Below, piece after piece: positions 15,193 to 21,103 of a stretch of DNA of 23,116 nucleotides. The DNA lies in contig URGL01000040.1 in assembly GCA_900547405.1 (NCBI GenBank), positions 1-23,116 on the forward strand, written 5' to 3'. Position numbers and translations under genes: made by a program. Each line of letters begins with the position of its first letter. Positions within the stretch are counted from its first letter, which is position 1. The notes under the pieces are model-generated. The model saw only the letters and a program-made list of their open reading frames with translations, ran no database searches and was not told the DNA's origin. Source of the stretch: an uncultured Eubacteriales bacterium. GTDB taxonomy: Bacteria; Bacillota; Clostridia; Oscillospirales; Oscillospiraceae.

Positions 15193-16449
15193 ATGCGCTT
15201 TTATCTTTTCAAGAACAAATGGGGCCGCTGCGTTGGGCTTTCCTTGGCGGCTCTGCTGCTGGTGCAGTGTTTCCCGGTCCCTTCCCGGGCAGAAGTGTCT
15301 CCGGAAGAGAACAAGGACATTGTGGAGTCCTTAGACCCGGAGGAGGAAGAGACTCTTCCGGAGCAGACCGAGGAGACGGAGGAAACCGAGCAGACAGAGC
15401 CCACCGAAAAGGAGACGCTTCCGGAGCAGACCGAGGAAGAAGAGGATATGGTCCTGGGAGAGGATATCTCCGACGATTATGAGGACGGTACCTACGTCCA
15501 GGAGGACCACGACGGTCCGTTCTTTCCGGATTACACGCTGGAGGAGTATGGCAGCGTCATGTATGCCTCCGGCACCATTCTGGATAACGGCTGCAGCGTG
15601 GTCTGCATGGCCTCTCTGGCTACCTATATGACGGGCCATCAGTATTACCCTGACGAGCTGGCCGGCTACTTTGGCGCCCAGTGCGACAACAACGTTCAGC
15701 GGCTGGAGTATATGTCCGATCAACTGGAGCTGCCCTATTATAAGGCAGAGAACTATACCTATGTTCTGGATGCCCTCCGGGATGGCAAGGTGGTCGTCCA
15801 GCTGATGAACAGCAAGTCCCTCTTCACCAATTCCCAGCACTTCATCCTCATCAAGGGCTACAACGAAAATGGTCTTCTGGATGTGTATGATCCCTCTGAG
15901 AAGAACCGGGATGGCTGGTATCTCCGGGATAAGTTTGCGTATGGCTTTACAGAGGATGAGCTCTGCTGGGGCTACGACGGCGCTTGGATCTACGATCCGG
16001 ATCAGATGCCAGACGATCCTTATATCTATGAGCCCCCCGTCCGGGAGTATGTGGAGCCTCGCTACGGCAGCTTCACCATGACCGAGGAGGAGACCAATCT
16101 CTTGGCCCGCCTGGTATGGGTAGAGTCCCGGGGGGAGAGTGCCCAGGGGCAGCAGGCCATTGCCGAGGTGGTCCTCAACCGCTTTACCTCCGGCCTCTAC
16201 GGTAAGAGCCTTACCGCTATGATCAATGATGAGGATGCTTTCGTCAAGCGGAAGCTTCTGAAGTCCGCCAAGCCCGGTCAGGCCCAGTATGAGGCCATCG
16301 ACCGCGCCCTCTATGGTCCCTATGTCCTTCCTAAGGAGGTCATGTTCTATGGCAGGGTCCGTACCACAAACAATGTTTGGGGTACCATCGGCGGCCATAT
16401 CTTCTGCTATCCAAACGACTATGTGATGGATAAGAGCGATTATCGATAA
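15193..16449 (+). CDS. Secreted C39-like peptidase / SleB-like cell wall hydrolase fusion
   Basis: A 418-residue exported protein with four parts. First, a signal peptide (1-33): basic start, hydrophobic 14-24, probable cleavage after PSRA. Second, a Glu/Thr-rich linker (34-108) with the phrase ETLPEQTEE twice. Third, a C39-like papain-fold peptidase domain (about 110-270) with Cys134 in DNGCSVVCMAS, His216 in SQHFILIKGY and Asp233 in VYDP. Fourth, a SleB/hydrolase-2 domain (296-418) with the likely catalytic Glu311 in LVWVESRGES, then QAIAEVVLNR. The ATG at 15193 is chosen because AGGAG is seven bases upstream; the ATG at 15187 is only one base from it. It probably trims peptidoglycan or cell-surface protein. 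Targets are unknown. Confidence 0.85.
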   Translation: MRFYLFKNKWGRCVGLSLAALLLVQCFPVPSRAEVSPEENKDIVESLDPEEEETLPEQTEETEETEQTEPTEKETLPEQTEEEEDMVLGEDISDDYEDGTYVQEDHDGPFFPDYTLEEYGSVMYASGTILDNGCSVVCMASLATYMTGHQYYPDELAGYFGAQCDNNVQRLEYMSDQLELPYYKAENYTYVLDALRDGKVVVQLMNSKSLFTNSQHFILIKGYNENGLLDVYDPSEKNRDGWYLRDKFAYGFTEDELCWGYDGAWIYDPDQMPDDPYIYEPPVREYVEPRYGSFTMTEEETNLLARLVWVESRGESAQGQQAIAEVVLNRFTSGLYGKSLTAMINDEDAFVKRKLLKSAKPGQAQYEAIDRALYGPYVLPKEVMFYGRVRTTNNVWGTIGGHIFCYPNDYVMDKSDYR

Positions 16450-16459
16450 AGCACTTCTT

Positions 16460-16485
16460 GCCCTCTCCTGCCGGAGAGGGCTTTT
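16460..16485 (+). terminator. Terminator after the C39/SleB gene
   Basis: GCCCTCTCC (16460-16468), loop TGCC, GGAGAGGGC (16473-16481), then TTTT. The same stem occurs again at 18435-18456. Confidence 0.9.
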
Positions 16486-16525
16486 GTGAAACACAACAAA
16501 AAAGATGGAAATGGATGGAGAAACT

Positions 16526-18424
16526 ATGGAAACCTGGCTGGAAAGCGTGTATTCCGACGGCTCTGCCGCCTTTGTGTCGAATCCTACCCCCAAACTCTTC
16601 GAGACTGTGACCATTCGTCTGCGGATGTACGCCGACGCGCCTGTGGATCTGGTGGTCCTGCGCGCTACCCCCAACGGCGGAGAGCTGAAGCAGGACATGG
16701 TGCGGGCTTATACCGAGGGGCCCTTTGTCTATTGGGAGTGCCCAATGCGGATGGAGGAGAACCGGATGTGCTACCACTTCTATATCCTCAGCGGGGAGCA
16801 GATTTATTTTTATACCCAGAAGGAGATCACCACCTATCTGCCGGAGCATATCTACGATTTTCAGTTGGTCTGCGACTATGTCCAGCCCGCCTGGGTCAAG
16901 GATGCGGTGTTCTACCAAATCTTCCCGGAGCGGTTCTGCAACGGTGACCCTGGCAACGATGTCCGGACCGGGGAGTATTCTCAGGACGGCCACCAGAGCC
17001 TTCATAGGAACTGGGAAGATAAGCCCCTGAGCTACGAGGAGGCCCACTGCATGGATTTCTACGGCGGAGACCTCCAGGGCATTCAGCAGAAGATCCCCTA
17101 TCTGAAGGAGCTGGGAGTCACGGCCCTGTACCTGAATCCCATTTTCTATGCTCCCTCCTGCCATAAGTACGACTGCCTGGATTACTTCCACGTGGACCCC
17201 CATTTTGGCGGGGACCAGGCCTTAGCGGACCTGAGCAGCGCCCTCCACGAAAACGGCATGAAGCTGATCCTGGATATCTCTATCAACCACACCGGCACGG
17301 CTCACCGCTGGTTCAATCGGGACGGGAAGTATTTCGATAAGTCCGAGGGCGCTTACAACAATCCGGATTCCCTGGAGCGGGGCTACTATTTCTTCGAGAA
17401 GGACAACACCTACCACGGCTGGTGGAACCTGGATTCCATGCCTACCCTGAACTACACTTCCGATTCTCTGCGGGAGGCCGTGTACCGAGGCGAAAATTCT
17501 GTCCTGAGAAAGTGGCTGAAAGCCCCCTATCATATCGATGGCTGGCGCTTCGATGTGGCAGATGTTTTCGCCCGGAATGGAAAGATCCAGCTGGCCCACG
17601 AGCTCTGGCCGGAGATTCGCGAGAGCATCCGGGAGGAGAATCCCCAAGCCTACATCCTGGCAGAGGACTGGGGGGACTGTGGCCAGTACCTCCAGGGGAG
17701 CGAATGGGATTCCCCCATGAACTACTACGGTTGTGGCCGGGTCATTCGCTCCTTCTATGGGGAGCCGGACCTCTTCATGATGCGCCACCCCGTCTTGAGT
17801 AAAATTCCCAGCCATATGACCGCCCAGGACCTGGAGCACCGGGTAACCCAGCACTTGGCCCGGATGCCCTACGCCCTCCAGCAGAACCAATTCAACCTCT
17901 TCGACAGCCACGATACCAGCCGCTTCCATACGGACCCCGCCGTCACCGATGCGGACTTTGCCGGTGCCGCTCTCTTCCAGTTCCTGCTCCCCGGCGCTCC
18001 TTCCATCTATTACGGAGATGAAGCGAATATCGACGGTCTCTACGGCACCAACGAGGGCTGCCGCTACCCCATGCCCTGGAGCAAGGACATCCAGGCGGAA
18101 CCCAAGTACCAGCTCTACCACCGCCTGTGCCAGCTCAAAAAGGACCACCCGGCCCTTTCTGACGGCGGCATGAAGTTCCTCTACGCCCAGGGAGACGTAT
18201 TCGCTATCGCAAGATTTTGGAAGGATGACATCCTGGTGGGGGTCATTTCCAAGAGTGACGAGGCGGAGACCGTCCGCCTGCCTCTGGCCGCTGCCGGAGG
18301 AAAGACCCCGGAAGGGGACAAGGACCTGCTGGGGAAGCCCATCTCCTGGGAGCCTGAGGATGCCCACAGCATTCTTTTCCATGCCGCACCCCACAGCAGC
18401 TATCTGTTCCGGTGTAACCTGTGA
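16526..18424 (+). CDS. GH13 alpha-glycosidase (neopullulanase/cyclomaltodextrinase-like)
   Basis: A 632-residue enzyme of the alpha-amylase family, expected to cut alpha-glucan linkages in short maltodextrins, cyclodextrins or pullulan. Residues 1-115 form an N-terminal beta domain of the kind found in neopullulanases. The barrel begins KDAVFYQIFPERFCNGD (126-142). Conserved regions are DISINH (250-255), GWRFDVADV with nucleophile Asp343, ILAEDW with acid/base Glu380, and FDSHDTSR with Asp463. There is no signal peptide, so it is probably cytoplasmic and works on imported sugars. The ATG at 16526 has GGAG five bases away; in-frame ATGs at 16505 and 16511 are less well placed. The exact substrate cannot be read. 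No transporter gene is beside it. Confidence 0.9.
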   Translation: METWLESVYSDGSAAFVSNPTPKLFETVTIRLRMYADAPVDLVVLRATPNGGELKQDMVRAYTEGPFVYWECPMRMEENRMCYHFYILSGEQIYFYTQKEITTYLPEHIYDFQLVCDYVQPAWVKDAVFYQIFPERFCNGDPGNDVRTGEYSQDGHQSLHRNWEDKPLSYEEAHCMDFYGGDLQGIQQKIPYLKELGVTALYLNPIFYAPSCHKYDCLDYFHVDPHFGGDQALADLSSALHENGMKLILDISINHTGTAHRWFNRDGKYFDKSEGAYNNPDSLERGYYFFEKDNTYHGWWNLDSMPTLNYTSDSLREAVYRGENSVLRKWLKAPYHIDGWRFDVADVFARNGKIQLAHELWPEIRESIREENPQAYILAEDWGDCGQYLQGSEWDSPMNYYGCGRVIRSFYGEPDLFMMRHPVLSKIPSHMTAQDLEHRVTQHLARMPYALQQNQFNLFDSHDTSRFHTDPAVTDADFAGAALFQFLLPGAPSIYYGDEANIDGLYGTNEGCRYPMPWSKDIQAEPKYQLYHRLCQLKKDHPALSDGGMKFLYAQGDVFAIARFWKDDILVGVISKSDEAETVRLPLAAAGGKTPEGDKDLLGKPISWEPEDAHSILFHAAPHSSYLFRCNL

Positions 18425-18434
18425 CCCTGCAAGA

Positions 18435-18461
18435 GCCCTCTCCGGCTGGAGAGGGCGTTTT
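18435..18461 (+). terminator. Terminator after the GH13 gene
   Basis: GCCCTCTCC (18435-18443), loop GGCT, GGAGAGGGC (18448-18456), then GTTTT. The stem is identical to the one after the preceding gene. Confidence 0.88.
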
Positions 18462-18528
18462 GCCGTATATCGGGAGTGGATTCGGCTTTCCTTTTTGCAC
18501 GGATTACAAAATGAAATTCAAAAACGTA

Positions 18529-18557
18529 TTGCGTTTGCCCGCACAATCGTGTATAAT
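18529..18557 (+). promoter_or_regulatory. Promoter for the antitoxin-toxin pair
   Basis: TTGCGT (18529-18534), a 17-base spacer and consensus TATAAT (18552-18557), about 44 bases before the antitoxin ATG. Confidence 0.72.
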
Positions 18558-18600
18558 AGGAGCAAAGATAAATAACCTAAGACCGAAAGGAGCTTTTGAT

Positions 18601-18903
18601 ATGGCAAAATCGGCAAACTTGTACGCACGAATCGAGCCGGATCTCAAGGAGCAGGCCGAAAATATTCTGGCTGCGCTTGGTATTCCCGCCTCCAATGCCA
18701 TAACCATGTTCTATAAGCAGATCATTCTTCAAAACGGGCTGCCGTTTGAAGTGAAATTGCCGGAGCATCCTTTGGACGTCAGCCGTATGACAGCTGCACA
18801 GTTGGGTGCGGAACTGGAGAAAGGCTATGCGGATGCAAAAGCCGGACGCACGATTCCTATGGACCAGGCGTTTGCGAATGTCCGTAGGGAATTTGGAGTA
18901 TGA
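18601..18903 (+). CDS. RelB/DinJ-family antitoxin
   Basis: A 100-residue antitoxin of the type II class. The N-terminal ribbon-helix-helix is clear: ANLYARIEPDLKEQAENILAALGIPASNAITMFYKQI (5-41), which binds DNA as a dimer and usually represses its own operon. The second half (GLPFEVKLPEH, then AELEKGYADAKAGRTIPMDQAFANVRREF) is the part that normally wraps the toxin. AAGGAG lies about ten bases before the ATG. The stop overlaps the start of the toxin remnant in the ATGA pattern. Because the partner is truncated, this may be an orphan antitoxin that could still block related toxins elsewhere; that is inference. Confidence 0.92.
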   Translation: MAKSANLYARIEPDLKEQAENILAALGIPASNAITMFYKQIILQNGLPFEVKLPEHPLDVSRMTAAQLGAELEKGYADAKAGRTIPMDQAFANVRREFGV

Positions 18904-19019
18904 ATTATTCCATTGTTCTGACCGAAATGGCCCAGTCTGACCTCTCTGCAATTTTCAGATACATTGCAGTGGATTTGCAGTCTGTGCAGAATGCGAACGC
19001 ACGACACTACGGCAGATGA
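18900..19019 (+). pseudogene. Truncated RelE/ParE-family toxin
   Basis: The frame begins at an ATG overlapping the antitoxin stop and reads MNYSIVLTEMAQSDLSAIFR, YIAVDLQSVQNANARHYGR, then TGA: 39 residues. The opening matches the first helix-strand of RelE/ParE toxins, normally 90-100 residues, where the pattern continues past QNA into a second helix. All catalytic or target-binding C-terminal residues are missing. In the next frame an open stretch from ATG 19016 to a stop at 19075 (MNACKAQAEEVVKAELIYN) does not look like the missing toxin half, so an internal deletion or fusion is likelier than one frameshift. The product is expected to be inactive. Confidence 0.8.
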
Positions 19020-19081
19020 ACGCTTGCAAGGCACAGGCAGAGGAAGTTGTGAAAGCGGAATTGATTTATAATTGAGCGAGG

Positions 19082-19115
19082 AAGTCCGGGCAGAAAACTG
19101 TTCGGACTTTTCTCA
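19082..19115 (+). terminator. Terminator of the antitoxin-toxin operon
   Basis: AAGTCCG (19082-19088) pairs with CGGACTT (19103-19109), helped by CAG with CTG inside, and is followed by TTTTCTC. It closes the broken antitoxin-toxin operon. Confidence 0.8.
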
Positions 19116-19166
19116 TATAGTCCAAAGCTGCGGTAGAATTGTTCACAGGTTTTATGGTATAATTCA

Positions 19167-19250
19167 TTAGGAAAGTATCAGATTCAGAGCAGTTAAGAAG
19201 AGCAGATTTCTTCACTGAGTAAATCTGCTCTGAATGTGATTCTTTCCAAT
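19167..19250. repeat. Imperfect inverted repeat with nested alternative hairpin
   Basis: TTAGGAAAGTATCAGATTCAGAGCAG-like bases at 19167-19192 are mirrored at 19225-19250 with few mismatches, the perfect core being ATTCAGAGCAG (19182-19192) with CTGCTCTGAAT (19225-19235). Inside, AGAGCAGATTT (19199-19209) can instead pair with AAATCTGCTCT (19221-19231). The two pairings exclude each other. A TATAAT lies just upstream (19159-19164). It might be an element end, an attenuator or a small terminator; no gene follows that it would control. Confidence 0.5.
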
Positions 19251-19252
19251 TG

Positions 19253-19439
19253 TACCAATTCGCGGACGTGTAGCCACAGAGTATATGGGAATTGCATTTA
19301 TTCTACTGGGTCTCAAAAATGTAGAATCCCAGCAAAATCAAAGAATAGAAGTCTTTGTTGCTGTCATATGTGAAAAATTGGACATGCCAAACAAGCCTCC
19401 AACGGTGCAGGCTTTAAAAACGGTATGGTCAAAGGGCTG
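19253..19439. other. Unassigned stretch of the mobile-element debris
   Basis: I see no recognisable gene, RNA or repeat here. A plus-strand open frame from 19285 crosses it, but it has no ribosome site and runs antisense through the transposase fragment, so it is not called. The stretch belongs to about 0.95 kb (19076-20008) without an intact gene. Confidence 0.5.
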
Positions 19440-19685
19440 TTATCCAAATGCACCATGTGTTCTTCCAAATAACCTCATGGCGGAATGTCCGCACTGCGGA
19501 CAGCAGCAAATATCTTTTTTCCAGATCCGTTTCATCAGATCCGCCATCCCGAGACCGGCATACCGCTGCTTAAACTTCTGGTATCCCTGAAGTTTAAAAA
19601 TAAGCTTCAGATTTTTGGATTTCATGCGATTGTTAAGAAAGCCGTAATAATGGACTTTCTGGAAACCGGTTGGAAGCACATGCAT
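19440..19685 (-). mobile_element. IS91-type transposase, C-terminal fragment
   Basis: On the minus strand the frame reads MHVLPTGFQKVHYYGFLNNR and ends with CPQCGHSAMR. HVLPxGFxxxxYYGFLxNR is the C-terminal hallmark of IS91/IS801-family (Y2) transposases, and the tail Cys-x2-Cys-Gly is the usual ending. The residues that should precede HVLP (a FxRRFL-like helix) are missing: the frame upstream reads VCPSTM, so homology stops near 19685. The large N-terminal catalytic part with the paired tyrosines is absent. This is a dead fragment, not a functional element. Confidence 0.75.
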
Positions 19686-19793
19686 TGTAGATGGGCATAC
19701 ACATGGAATGGATTTGTGGAAATGCTCAAGTATTATCCATTAGCAAAGCCTAAAACGTACTATTGCTTATATTAAAGTGAATGTTACTATGAG

Positions 19794-19865
19794 GAGCCGT
19801 ATGCGGGAAAGCCGCACGTACGGATCTGTGAGGGGCTAAGATTGAGAGGTCTTAGTCTACTCGAC
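19794..19865 (+). mobile_element. Group II intron 3' end (domains V and VI)
   Basis: Domain V is 19794-19826: GAGCCGTATGCGG, a GAAA loop, then GCCGCACGTACGGATC, with the catalytic AGC triad at its start. Domain VI (19830-19865) has the stem CTAAGA/TCTTAG and a bulged A seven bases before the end ...CTACTCGAC, the expected lariat branch point. In working introns the domain V 3' strand normally reads GGTTC; here it is GGATC, which loses the G-U pair of the catalytic triad. No intron-encoded reverse transcriptase is recognisable upstream, where the IS91 fragment lies. It is a decayed remnant. Confidence 0.82.
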
Positions 19866-20008
19866 TGTAGAGATGATAGAATAATTATTTTGGAATAAAA
19901 AGGTATGAAGCACCATAGAAGTAATACAATTATGGTCAAAAGGATAAATTATTGATATAATATAGGTAGTCATAAAGATTTAAGAGTGAAAAGAAAGAAG
20001 GTGTATCT

Positions 20009-20269
20009 ATGCCAGAAATTTCGTTGTTTTATGGAATAAGGGTTACAATGTATTATGAAGATCACAATCCCCCACATTTTCATGCAGAATATAATGGAAA
20101 TAAAGCGATTGTAGATATTATCGAAGCAAGAGTAATAAAAGGGGCTTTACCATCCAGGCAGTTAAAATTGATATTAGCATGGTGTGTGATACATCAGGAT
20201 GAACTGATGCAAAACTGGGAGTTGTCCAAAGATGGACTTCCGCTTAATAGAATTAATCCATTAGTGTAG
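20009..20269 (+). CDS. DUF4160 family protein
   Basis: An 86-residue soluble protein with the DUF4160 hallmark: a start of the type MPEISLFYGIRVTMYYEDHN followed by PPHFHAEYNG, rich in histidine and acidic residues that could bind a metal. No biochemical role is established. The ATG has a GAAAGAAGG-type site about 7 bases upstream. A -10-like TATAAT lies near 19955, with only a weak -35. The DUF2442 gene follows nine bases after its stop. Small DUF4160-DUF2442 pairs recur in bacterial genomes and have the size and layout of toxin-antitoxin modules, but a toxin role is inference. Codon use is AT-rich, unlike the left half of the window. Confidence 0.88.
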   Translation: MPEISLFYGIRVTMYYEDHNPPHFHAEYNGNKAIVDIIEARVIKGALPSRQLKLILAWCVIHQDELMQNWELSKDGLPLNRINPLV

Positions 20270-20278
20270 GAGGCAGAT

Positions 20279-20554
20279 ATGTTTTATGATATTGTGCAGG
20301 TAATTCCTAATGAAGACTATACCGTATATGTATATTTTGAAGATGGAAAGATTGTATGCTATGATGCTAAAACGTTATTGAAAAAGAAAGTTTTTGAACC
20401 ATTGAAAGATATTAAATTTTTTATGAATGCGTGCACCATTTTGAATGGGACATTGGCATGGGATGTTACTGGAACCAGAGATTGCAGTAAGTGTCTGGAT
20501 ATAGATCCAGAGATGTTGTATGGGTTGGAAAATGTAAGTGAAAAGATTGCATAA
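20279..20554 (+). CDS. DUF2442 family protein
   Basis: A 91-residue protein of the DUF2442 type: an opening strand MFYDIVQVIPNEDYTVYVYFEDGKIVCYD, a middle KKKVFEPLKDIKFFMNACTI, and the ending LAWDVTGTRDCSKCLDIDPEMLYG that is typical of the family. The family has a small fold first seen in NE0471 and no settled function. It begins nine bases after the DUF4160 gene, with AGGAGG as a strong ribosome site, so the two are cotranscribed. In candidate two-gene modules this partner would be the antidote or DNA-binding part; nothing in the sequence proves it. A hairpin follows the stop. Confidence 0.9.
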   Translation: MFYDIVQVIPNEDYTVYVYFEDGKIVCYDAKTLLKKKVFEPLKDIKFFMNACTILNGTLAWDVTGTRDCSKCLDIDPEMLYGLENVSEKIA

Positions 20555-20558
20555 GGAG

Positions 20559-20590
20559 TTGCCGTCATTCAATGGCGGCAATTATTGTAT
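20559..20590 (+). terminator. Hairpin after the DUF4160-DUF2442 pair
   Basis: TTGCCG (20559-20564) pairs with CGGCAA (20576-20581), extended by CAT/ATG, followed by TTATTGTAT. The T-run is interrupted, so termination may be partial. Confidence 0.6.
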
Positions 20591-20636
20591 AGATAAAAAC
20601 AATATAACAAATCGGAAGTTAACGAAGGAGAAAAGA

Positions 20637-20927
20637 GTGAAAAAGAAACATCAGTTTGTGTTAATTTTAGGCATTATTAATGTGATATTACCTGTAATTC
20701 CTGTTCTTTCGCATAGGGGATGGTTTGGGATGGTGGAAAATGGCTGGAAGTTTATTTGGGTTGCAGCTATAATGATTTTATTACCATTTGTTTCATCATT
20801 GGCGGGAATTATTATTGGAAGCATACAATTAAAGAAGGCATCTACAAAGCCTGTAAAGATGGGGCTGCTGCTTTCGTGCACGGGGTTAGTGATGCATTTA
20901 CTCTTTCGATTTGTTTTTAAGCTTTAG
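20637..20927 (+). CDS. Small membrane protein of unknown function
   Basis: A 96-residue protein with a basic start (KKKHQ) and three hydrophobic segments at about 6-22 (FVLILGIINVILPVIPV), 36-60 (FIWVAAIMILLPFVSSLAGIIIG) and 74-93 (MGLLLSCTGLVMHLLFRFVF). The start GTG at 20637 is set by AAGGAG six bases upstream; the frame is open further to 20538 but would overlap the DUF2442 gene and its hairpin. I do not recognise the family. The turn HRGWFGMVENGWKF between the first two segments is the only distinctive soluble part. It could be a third member of the small-gene group or a separate gene. Confidence 0.72.
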   Translation: MKKKHQFVLILGIINVILPVIPVLSHRGWFGMVENGWKFIWVAAIMILLPFVSSLAGIIIGSIQLKKASTKPVKMGLLLSCTGLVMHLLFRFVFKL

Positions 20928-21028
20928 AAAGATTTTCAGCATTTTTGAACAGAAAAAATTTATTTACCATAACTACAGAACTTTTTGAATGTAAGCACAA
21001 AACCGTTGCGATAAATATTGAAGAAATG

Positions 21029-21072
21029 CACATAATATGCAATGTGCAAATTGAAGAAACGTATATTATGTG
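21029..21072. repeat. Inverted and direct repeats over the ATPase promoter, possible operator
   Basis: CACATAATAT (21029-21038) is mirrored by ATATTATGTG (21063-21072). The phrase ATTGAAGAAA also occurs twice, at 21017 and 21050, 33 bases apart. The right half lies between the -35 and -10 elements of the promoter at 21051-21079, where a bound regulator would block polymerase. Confidence 0.45.
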
Positions 21073-21079
21073 ATATAAC
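21051..21079 (+). promoter_or_regulatory. Promoter for the AAA_14/DUF4143 gene
   Basis: TTGAAG (21051-21056), a 17-base spacer and TATAAC (21074-21079), ending 24 bases before the chosen ATG. Confidence 0.6.
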
Positions 21080-21103
21080 ATATTTATAATGGTGGAGGTA
21101 GTT

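Noticed and set aside
15210..15270. Lipoprotein signal (LLVQC) in the C39/SleB protein
   Set aside because: Gln before Cys does not fit the lipobox, while PSRA just after gives a good ordinary signal-peptidase site.
15331..16698. 455-codon minus-strand frame opposite the C39/SleB gene
   Set aside because: It is a mirror of a GC-rich gene, with low-complexity Leu/Ile/Gly composition and no ribosome site; the plus strand has clear domains.
19285..19590. Plus-strand open frame with a CPHC motif
   Set aside because: The motif is the complement of the transposase Cys-x2-Cys region; there is no ribosome site and the second half is antisense to the IS91 fragment.
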